Shown here one piece after another: positions 55,925 through 64,000 of a DNA stretch of 64,000 nt. The first letter of the stretch is position 1. Each line of letters opens with the position of its first letter. The notes beneath the pieces are model-generated. The model was given only the letters and a program-made list of their open reading frames with translations, made no database searches and was not told the DNA's origin. The position numbers and the translations under genes were made by a program. Origin of the DNA: Monilinia fructicola (taxonomy: Eukaryota > Ascomycota > Leotiomycetes > Helotiales > Sclerotiniaceae); assembly GCA_008692225.1 (NCBI GenBank), contig VICG01000013.1:1612001-1676000 (forward strand). Direction: 5' to 3'.

Positions 55925-56999
55925 ACCCAAGTCAGAAAATCAGCGAGAGCTAATAATATTCCATAGGGCTTGTGAACTTGCGAACTTGTGCTGCCTCCGA
56001 GATAAAGTGCTGACTCATTAAAGATGTCGAAAAAGAATTCTTGTCGATCATTTCTTCGGGAATACCGTTGATCCTACCTCCTGTAGCAACCTACTCCCTA
56101 CCACCAAAGACATCAGCCACACTCCTGTAACCCGGTATGGTGCAGAATTTTCAATCATGTCCGGACCTTTCCGACCGGCAGTAAGTACCTCGTAAGTACC
56201 TAAGTAGGTCGGTAGGTGGTGGGTGGTGGGTGGTACTGTAGTACATGACTTCACATGTGTGTGTCGGGATCTTCAATTTTTAACAGTGGATGTATATTTA
56301 TATACGGAGTAGATAATCATGTACTACCTAGGTAGGTAGAGACTCTGCGTACTAATATATTCAATTCCAAAGCCTTTTTGTCTTTTATTGTCGTGTCCGA
56401 GGGAGATGGGTGATCAAGTAGAAAGATAGGTAGGCAGGTATTAATATTATTCCAACATCTTGTTTCTCGTGGTAGGTTACTGTAACCTTACCTACCGAGG
56501 TAGTACTTGCTCAATGCCTACTAGTCCACCGGCACTCATTAGTTTGATTTCCAAGTGGGGATCCTCTCCTCTCCCAACTCCCTCGGGGATTTATTATTCC
56601 TAGCTTACCTGCTTGTAGTACCTACAGTACTAGATACCTACCTACTTACTACCTACTGCATATTGTACACACCCTATCATCTGTCCTACGGAGATGCACA
56701 GAGGATCTACCATACACCCCATACCGGATTTTCAAAATCCCATCCCTATCTCTATCCAATGTGAACTTGTCCGGTTTCGCTTCCTATTAATACCTCCACC
56801 TGCCATCGATCCATTGCATTGGTTGGTTGAAAATACGAATGCGACAAACCATGTAGGCGAAGGACAACAACACTGCCTACCTAGCTGCACTCTTGTTTTT
56901 ATAGACCACTCCCAGCCTTGAAAGGTTATCAATGGAAAATAGTGGTCGATCGACCCTGTGGATGTTTTTGTCGTGGCACTTCTGCAATTGTACTATCGA

Positions 57000-59820
57000 G
57001 TAATCATGACCTGATTACTTGATTATCGCCACATATTGAGGTCCTTGTAACGGCTTGACGGCCAAAGGCTTCAAGGACAGATTTTAATGAGTCTATTTTC
57101 ATCATAGTCGTGAGCCATTTTGAGTGGCGTCTTTCCTCCCCACGCGTACTAGTCGTCACTCTGATGACAAAAACCTTAGATGTCACCCAGAAATTCCCCG
57201 CGGACTGAGTAGGCACTAATATCCTCTAACGTTTGACTTGACCCTTTCAAGGTTCTGGTTAGATCACAATTTGTCGATGCTTTAACTTTATCATAGGAGG
57301 TAAGTTGTAACCTTGGTCACTCTCTTACTACAGTACAGTACTCGCTAAGATCAAATGCCGGCCCTGGCGAAAGAGTCATGCACCATACCATTTTTCCAAC
57401 TCGCTGACTCATAGTTGCGATTCCAGCCTGTCTGTCATGAACAGGGAAACGAATGATAGGCACACCAATTGGTAACGAGGTACATAGCTTTACGATGACA
57501 GAGTGGAGTCAACTGGGCTACCTCGGGAATTCGTACGGGATATGCCCTCGGCTTAAATCCGTGAACCATCGGAGAAGAAGAACGGCATTGCTAAGCCGAG
57601 TCGATAGTTGACCAGTCAGGATGATCTCAATGGCCGGGGGTCTATTGTGCCCAACCTCAAACTTTGTGACCCAACTTCATCATGAGGTGGAGCTCATTGT
57701 TCAGGATCGAGGAGAATGAGTAACTTCCACATCGCTGTCACATGCCTCACTATTCGTACGGCTTAGCCAACCCTGAGAGAGAACATGTGAGCGATGTTTC
57801 TGGGTAGACACTGTTCCATACTACTGCAAGGTACCTTGATGCAAATCGTAGGAGCAGCATGGAAATCATATACGGCATCCATGGATAGCTGACCTGGCAA
57901 ACGACAGATAATGAATGGATAGTAAACGGACGAATGAGAGAGTGACAGCCACACTTTCCCCGCAGATGTGTCAAAATCCCACGCTTTACTGTACTGTACA
58001 GTACTGTACTGTACTATTGACGATCATCTTGATAGATCGACTTATCAGGAACTTTTTTCTTTGTGGGGGTGTTCAATGCACGTTGCACAGCCACTGTGTT
58101 TGCTGTCCCCTTGGCTTTTCGGAGTGAGCGAGATATTCCGCATGCAGGGCTCGGAAATAATATGCCACACTTTTATAATTATGCCTCGATTTGTTCTAAG
58201 CATCCGTGACGCGTAACTACGGCTCAGAATAATGTACTGTCAAACCGAAGTAGGTTGATTGACACGCAGAGGCAACGTCAATGATTTCCAATTATGGCTG
58301 TCGCCGGCATCGCCGCGAAGTTGGTGATACACAACATATGAAGAAATTGTTCTGTCGTACGAAAAAGAATCTTCGAAAGCATGCGCAGTGCATAATGTAA
58401 CATCGGGTACATATGTACTACGCCGCCGCTCTTCAGGGATAGAAGATTCCGCATTTGAGCAATTCCTTACGATGGGGGTAATTAATTCAAAGGACTGCGC
58501 ATCTCCTTCTGAACAATGGCAGTAGATGTGATTGGCACTTTCGCATTGTCCTGATTTGAAATGATCATGAAATTCAGCCAGTTGATGATGAATGCATTTA
58601 CTCCTGCATTCCTTTTTCTCCATAGGTGACTCCCTCCTTTTCCCAATCCGTACATCTTGACCCAGCAGGACTTGATTCCCAAGGATCTGGAAAAATCTTA
58701 CGGCGCATACATACATACCTAGTAGTCACAGCATACCCGCAGGAAGAATACTTAGTCTACTCATTTTCTTCCGAGTTCCGCCTTAAATGCCGGAAATGTT
58801 TCCTCAAGGCATGCCGCCATGGCTGTAAGCCACATCGGAATGTCATCCTCCATGATTGATTGTCTTGTGTGTGCAGAGAATTCGGATGGGATTCCCCGAT
58901 GGAGAGAACTTGTTGGGTTCCCACAGCTCTCTGCAGAAATGTTCTAGATTTTCCCTTGCAGGTACATCTGCAGAAGAATTTCTGGGGCGTTGCGCCATGA
59001 AAATATTTCTTTGCGCCTGGAACATCCTTTTTTTAAATGCATTTTGACGACATGCCATTCTCCTCCGAAATCCTCCTTTGTTTCTTTACAACGTTACAGC
59101 TCTTCTGATGAAGATTGAAAATTATCTCCGTTCTTTTGATAGAAGCATCGGAGGTTTCGGTATTGCCGGCAAATGGATTGGTAATTCCAATCCAAAAACA
59201 CTGTTGAGATGCGGACGCAACGTCATTGAAGCCCTATCGAAAAAACCAATTCTCGATAAAGTTTTCCATCGTGCATGTTGGAACGATCCTACCCGACAAC
59301 GAGTACCGACAAATGGGTGGGTCGAAGGTCTGAATATCTTCGGTGCTCCGTTTACAGTACATACTGTATATGCATCTGGCGGATTTTGAAATAAAGCCAT
59401 CGCTGATCATTGACCTCAATTATGGGTTGTATGTGCTGTACAAGCTGCGAGATGATATGGGAAATATTGTCAGCGACATTTCGTATCTGAAGCCAAAGGA
59501 CCAGATTTGAAATGCATCGCCTCTTAATAATTGAATACGAAACCTTGGCTACATACGTGACCTGAATCGAACTTTGCTTGCGCTGCTGCCTCCATTTGAC
59601 TTTGAATCACGCCGAATGCAATGGAGGGTTTACCTAGTTTGTGCTCTGGATGATGATATGGTGACTGGATGCGACGGCAAAGGCTACTCAGCTATATTGC
59701 TCGCTGCGTAAGCTATCAGCTGAATAAGTATAACCCAAATGTCAACGTACATGTCATCAACGTGATACAACATAATACACCTGAAGGTTCGTCGTCGTAC
59801 CGCAGGATATTCGGCAATGG
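57000..59820. other. GC-normal region with unassigned gene-like fragments
   Basis: The composition is that of coding DNA, and several frames without low complexity occur on the minus strand (for example at 57,320-57,480 with LPIGVPIIRFPVHDRQAG, and 58,240-58,716) and on the + strand (59,078-59,389). None is long enough or recognisable enough to call, and none joins into a clear gene. It could be one or more decayed genes, or a real gene broken by the same kind of indels seen in its neighbours. I do not assign a function. Confidence 0.35.
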
Positions 59821-60448
59821 GAAAATATTTGACAATTCATACTAGGTGGGATGTATGTAGAAGAGTTTGACTTGTTCATCATCTATCTACTAGGTAGGTA
59901 CTATCTAGCTGGGTAGCTAAGCAGCTAGTACTTGCCTTGTTATCTATCATCTTCATATGATACCTACTACGTAGCTAGCTATTAAATCGAATGCGAAGAC
60001 GAAGAGGAAGACGAAGACAAAGACGGAGCTCGAGAAATAAAATACCTACTAGGTAGGGAATGAATGCTTTTGAGTCTGGGTATCTATCATCGGCTAATAA
60101 GGAGTAAAATTATAGATAAAATATAACTAAATTATAAAAACCATAAAAACTATATACCTACTTGACTGGTAGATGTGACTGACTATATGAGGCGTTCTAG
60201 AATTGCATATAAGGGTTAATATGCGATATTTGTTTTATGACAGTTTTGATTGGTAGATATCTTGTGGTTAAACGTCGGATAGTTAGTTCCAAGGTTATTA
60301 TTTACTTCCCATAAGGCTGAAGTGGTGTTTAATCAATAAGGTTACTATACCAGTATTTTATTATCATATCAATCAGAAAGCTCCATAAGCTCAACGAGCT
60401 CTTCATTTCAACCTCCACCACAAACTTTCGTAAATTCCTACAATTATA
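59821..60448. other. Upstream region of the NDUFAF2-like gene
   Basis: No gene. It contains CTAGGTAGGTA words at about 59,891 and 60,048 and a GAAGACGAAGAGG-type purine repeat at about 59,993-60,030. The 100 bases before the start codon are AT- and pyrimidine-rich. Confidence 0.5.
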
Positions 60449-61221
60449 ATGTCTACACAACCATTATCACCCATTCGTAAGGCATGGTATAAATGGAAAG
60501 CACTCCGTCTCCCCTGGCGTAAACGCTTCTTCGTTTGGTTAGTCCTCGCTCTAGTTTAATCTCGCCACTCCCACTCCCATCCTGTCCTCATCTCCGCTAC
60601 CCCCATCACCCTCTCTCATAAAACCCACCAAATCCCCGACTGACCATTCTCCAGGCCTCGACCTCCAAAACAATACCTTCTGGGAATTCCGCGACGCCAT
60701 CAACACCGGCCGCATGCGACGCATCGTCCAAGCACCATCTACCACCCAATACTCCGACGTGAAAATAAGTCCGCAATGGCACAATGGCTACGGCATACAC
60801 GGGTTGAAGCTCCTACCATAGAGGAATTAGTGGGGGACGTGGCGAGACAGGAACGACTGAAGATTTTAGCGCGACAGGCGGATGAGAGGTGGAATGCTAA
60901 GGCGAGTTTTTTGGATACACCAAAGATGGCGCAGCAGCCGTTGCCAGCGACGCAGGTCAGGGATGGGGGGGCATATACGAGGGTAGAATCGAAGGGGAGT
61001 GGGGAGGGTGTGGGGAGAGTGCGGAGGTGGAGGAAGAAGAGGCAGTGTACTCGAAAAGGCCAGCTAGGGACGAGATACGGCATGATGTGGTTGTAGAAAA
61101 GCAATTGAAAGAGGAGAAGAAATACAAGGAAGATCCTTGGAAGAGGGAAAGGGGAGGACCAAGTGAAGGGTGGCAACCCAAGGCCTGGGATCCGAATGAT
61201 ATACCAGCGGCAAGGAGATGA
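60449..61221 (+). CDS. NDUFAF2/mimitin-like complex I assembly factor (frame-broken)
   Basis: The product is predicted to be a mitochondrial assembly factor for respiratory complex I, of the NDUFA12/B17.2-like family. Exon 1 starts MSTQPLSPIRKAWYKWKALR. After an intron at 60,538-60,654 the family core follows: LDLQNNTFWEF, GRMRRIV, then PQWH-QWLRHTRVEAPT. This matches the usual order of glycine-rich turn, RRRIV and PxWxxWLRHTR. The C-terminal half is charged (EEEEAVYSKRPA, WKRERGGPSEGW) and ends DPNDIPAARR. Three indels break the frame: an extra T at 60,534-60,536 just before the donor, a missing base near 60,781, and one near 61,015-61,025. The corrected length is about 218 residues. The family call rests on recalled motifs. 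It is convergent with the next gene. Confidence 0.75.
60538..60654 (+). other. 117-nt intron of the NDUFAF2-like gene
   Basis: The donor is GTTAGT, the acceptor is TTCTCCAG and CTGAC lies upstream as a branch-like site. Joining gives FFVG-LDLQNN once one T is removed from the TTT just before the donor. Confidence 0.7.
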
Positions 61222-61571
61222 TGTATTGATATTATGAATCATAATGATATAAGCTACGAAGCTATTCTGAAGCCGACAGTCTTTTGCTTGTCTTATATCT
61301 TTCCAATTGAATAACAAGCAACGAAGTCTTGACTTCATTGGTCGAGTGAACCTTCAGCAAATAACGTTGATTGAAACGCTAATCTAGATATAGTATTAAT
61401 GGGCTCCAGTATGTATGATTGGAATTGCCCAGGTGATATAAAGTATGCTATAACAGGTAATCTAATAGCAAATGGTATCATTAGATAACTCCAATAGCCA
61501 ATAAACTCCTTGCCACTAGAAACCCATTTAGTTCCCGTAACCCCAACCCCAGCCCAATTCCAATAGCCTCG
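61222..61571. other. Convergent 3' intergenic region
   Basis: These 350 bases separate the stop codons of two convergent genes and should hold both polyadenylation regions. No other feature was seen. Confidence 0.5.
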
Positions 61572-63424
61572 CTAAACACCAGAGACCCCGATCCAATCTA
61601 TCAAACTCCTTAGCCTTCTCGAACTTGCATCTAGATAGATCTTCGCAATTTCTTCCTCCTTCTTTGTCGCAGCATCTACCCTTCGCCTGCCATCAGTCTG
61701 GCACATCTTCTCCCTGGCACTAATTCCCTTCTCAATAGCATCATCTAAATTAGGTGTATGACTTGCTTCACAACCCGTTAAAAAAAGACGAAATAGATTT
61801 TCCACCAAGATTGAATATTTAGCATTGTCTTCAAAGGAAGATGTCATAGGACACCATGGTAGATAACAGATTTCAAGAATTGATTGTGTGATTGCATCAT
61901 TTGTTGAATTCTCGATCTCATGAGGAAGGGGCGTGGATCTAGGAAGATATCGACAGCATAGTAGTTGCATAAGGGAGATAAGAACCTCGGACGGCAAAGG
62001 TGATGTTCGTGAGATATTGAGTAGAAGTGAAAACGAGGCGATAGGAAGTGCTGCAGTGAACTCTGCGAGGAGAGAGTAAAGATCAACGACGGGCATGAAT
62101 TTTTGTGGAAGGAACACAGATACACGGGATAGCTGCGAGGATTAGTCTGGGCCCTTGACAAAGGGGGAACATCTTACCATAGTTATGACTCGTTGGCGCA
62201 AGCGAATGGAATCTGGGTCTCCTATAGTGGAAGAATATTCTGTGCTTCCTTTCTTGGCCGGTTTTTGAAATGATTCTTCGGGATTGTCTGATGAATCGGT
62301 TTGCAATGTCTTCTTCATCTTCCTCTTCATCGTAATCACCAAAACCCATGCCCTTAGTATCCTTGCTGTCATCCCATTTTCCTCTTTTGTGACACGTCTT
62401 TTTTGAGATCTTTGGTCTCATTCTCAAAAACCTCCGGGTATGCTTTCATGGATTGTAGAGAGCCGTCCGCAAAGGCTGCCTTAACAATTCTCCTAACAGA
62501 ATTTCCATTGCGATTATAACTAGACCCTCCTAGATATTGTACCAGTAATGAGCCTCGAAAGTGATTCATAACCAGGAGAAAGCTTCTTAGCCCCTTGGTT
62601 CCGGTCAACTTTGCCCTTGAATGCTGCGTCATCCATAGCTTCTCGTTCCTGCCAATCTGCATCCAAAACATCTAGCATATACTTCAAAAGAACCTTCCAG
62701 TATCTCCATCGCTTCGGATATCTAACGCTGCAGTTGAATGACCAACCCACAATCTGCCAAAAAGTCTTTGGCACATCTCCACAGTCCATTTTGAGATACC
62801 ACTCCCCTTATATCATCATCATCACTGTTCGAACCACTATCTCCATCGTAGGGACGCCGACGGTTGTATCTGTCTGCTTCGAAGCAAAATGCTTGTTTTA
62901 GGTTGCTATTTTGAGGACCGATTTGTGTAAGGATATTTTGTAAAAGTGCAAGAGAATTTGAGGCTACTTCGACATTCTCATTCTTGGCGCGAGTTGTAAA
63001 AATTGGATGTACAAGTAATGTACTGGCTAGCTGTAAGAACTTAGGTGTTGGTATACAGGCAGCTTTCGAAGTTGCATTTGAATGTGAAAGTCCAGAATTA
63101 AGTACATCAGAAAGTAAGATGAGAGCGTGATTATCTATTCTACATGTGAGTATTTGTTCAACATTCACTTTATCAGTATATGAATACCTACACAGTAACT
63201 CATCGAAGTATATTTTAACATGGTCCTCAATTTCTCTAGAAACTTGATCTGCTTGGCAATACTGTGGGTGTTCTAAGGAACGTCCACGATAATTTGTGCC
63301 ATGGGCCATGGAAGATGCTGAATTAGGTGATGATAGAGAATCCAAAGCTGTTAAAAAATGAGGTGCTGGGTGACGACAGAGAATCCAGAGCTGTAGAAAA
63401 TGAGGACGGCGAACTCGATATCAT
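61572..63424 (-). CDS. Unidentified fungal protein, about 580 residues (frame-broken)
   Basis: I do not recognise this protein. The start is the ATG at 63,424 (MISSSPSSFSTALDSLSSPS), and the N-terminus contains a short tandem duplication of the TALDSLSSP segment. The middle has conserved-looking aromatic and helical stretches (GLWRCAKDFWQIVGWS, YPKRWRYWKVLLKYMLDVLD), an acidic stretch (DEEEDEE), then a helical C-terminal domain (VDLYSLLAEFTAALP, MQLLCCRYLPRSTPLP) ending SLIDWIGVSGV. Two small introns fit: 63,140-63,187 (48 nt) and 62,133-62,177 (45 nt). Five frame changes need correcting, each by removing one base: near 63,354, 62,759, 62,558, 62,377 and 62,308. The consistent continuation across all of them argues that the gene is real. 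No signal peptide or membrane segment is evident. Confidence 0.7.
62133..62177 (-). other. 45-nt intron in the unidentified gene
   Basis: On the minus strand the donor is GTAAGAT, ACTAATC precedes the acceptor and the end is CCTCGCAG. It joins RLRQRVITM to LSRVSVFLPQ. Confidence 0.75.
63140..63187 (-). other. 48-nt intron in the unidentified gene
   Basis: On the minus strand the donor is GTATTC, the branch-like site is ACTGATA and the end is ACATGTAG. It is a multiple of three without a stop, so retention adds 16 residues. Removal joins DELLCR to IDNHALIL. Confidence 0.6.
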
Positions 63425-63893
63425 TTTGACGATAGAAAGAAATATGGTATGAGTGGGTAGGTAGTTGAGTGGGTGAGTGGAGTGGAATGGCAAGGTTTAG
63501 ATTGGTGGTGGTGGTGGTAGTGGGGGTTTCTATTACAGTGGATTTCGCGATACTGTGATTGTGATAGTAACCTTATTAGGTAAGTTTAAACGTTTGACGC
63601 GTAAAAAGTGAAGTTTTCGCGTTTTTTAAGGCTTTTTATAATTCCGCTCCGGTAAGGTTAGTGGTTATAAGTCATCTCGCCTCGCTAGCTAATAAGGGTT
63701 AGTTCTACAGTAATTATATACCTAGGTAGGTAATTATAAGGTTAATTCAAAAAACAAGTCGAGTCGAAACACTTCTACAGTAAAGTTCCAAGTGGAATAC
63801 TTATTGGTTATCTCATTATTTGCTTTGAAAAAGGTTCACGGCATATGTGTATCATGCATTGTAAGTTTGACTCTGCAAAGTTGTAAACTTGTA
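63425..63893. other. Upstream region of the unidentified gene
   Basis: No gene is recognised. It contains GAGTGGGTAGG-type and GGTGGTGGT repeats at about 63,450-63,525 and a TATACCTAGGTAGGTAATT word at 63,717. Confidence 0.5.
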
Positions 63894-63971
63894 TCAATAT
63901 CTCAACCACTGCAGCTGGAAAGCAGTCCGGCGACAGTTTGAGCATATGATCTTGCCACACATTTGACATCT
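63894..63971 (-). CDS. Last exon of a probable zinc-binding protein gene (partial)
   Basis: On the minus strand a splice acceptor GTGTTTAG is followed by a 25-codon frame, RCQMCGKIICSNCRRTAFQL and five more residues, then TGA. The CxxCGK..CxxC pattern is typical of treble-clef zinc modules such as FYVE or related fingers, where a C-terminal pair of cysteines follows a GK turn. The rest of the gene lies beyond the right end of the window. The short length makes this tentative. Confidence 0.35.
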   Translation of the reverse strand, partial: RCQMCGKIICSNCRRTAFQLQWLRY

Positions 63972-64000
63972 CTAAACACTGAGTGAACCCTACCGGCAGA

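Larger units (their letters stand above)
53171..56999. other. Long intergenic region, no gene recognised
   Basis: Short frames are scattered on both strands but none resembles a protein. The region is marked by many CCTAGGTA and TACCTACCTA words and by simple repeats. The first 600 bases presumably contain the promoter of the C2H2 gene. Confidence 0.5.

Noticed and set aside
58240..58716. 158-codon minus-strand open frame
   Set aside because: No recognisable motif, no supporting start or splice context, and overlapping frames of similar quality on both strands; left as part of an unassigned region.

Overview
This window comes from a filamentous ascomycete genome. The gene content and splice style suggest Leotiomycetes, possibly Sclerotiniaceae, but that placement rests on recognising the AROM protein and was not tested by a search. 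The window has two compartments. Positions 1 to about 41,815 form an extremely AT-rich, gene-free block made of nested, heavily mutated transposable elements. The decay is transition-type and strand-asymmetric, as expected from repeat-induced point mutation (RIP). From about 41,816 to 64,000 the base composition is normal and ordinary genes appear.

The AT-rich block can be read as a stratigraphy, because interrupted and uninterrupted copies of the same elements sit side by side. The base layer is a family of Tad1-like LINEs with (TAC)n tails. One near full-length + strand LINE (about 7,965-26,335) is split by two minus-strand LINEs with clear target-site duplications (8,534-11,625 with 12 bp; 19,053-25,417 with 13 bp). 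Into these inserted a roughly 690-bp family A that duplicates TA (ten copies), an 840-bp TA-inserting family B with long terminal inverted repeats, a 9-bp-TSD element E with an internal minisatellite, a 1,345-bp element H with an 8-bp TSD (hAT-like), and 162-bp solo LTRs with perfect 5-bp TSDs that have largely escaped mutation. A pseudogene resembling a GH78-type alpha-L-rhamnosidase (about 39.0-39.8 kb) and a 1,160-bp TIR element (40,656-41,815) mark the border.

The gene compartment contains: aro1, encoding the pentafunctional AROM shikimate-pathway protein (+, 42,591-47,423), with a Gcn4/CPC1-type TGAGTCA site upstream; a 268-bp MITE (49,397-49,664); a C2H2 zinc-finger regulator gene (-, 50,967-53,170), convergent with aro1; a roughly 7-kb stretch of low-complexity DNA and unassigned gene-like fragments; a NDUFAF2/mimitin-like complex I assembly factor gene (+, 60,449-61,221); a convergent unidentified fungal gene (-, 61,572-63,424); and the last exon of a probable zinc-binding protein gene (-, 63,894-63,971).

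Every multi-kilobase gene is broken by single-base frame changes, mostly one extra base in an A or T run. The protein reads on perfectly in the next frame each time. This looks like uncorrected sequencing indels rather than gene death, so no gene here appears as one open frame.
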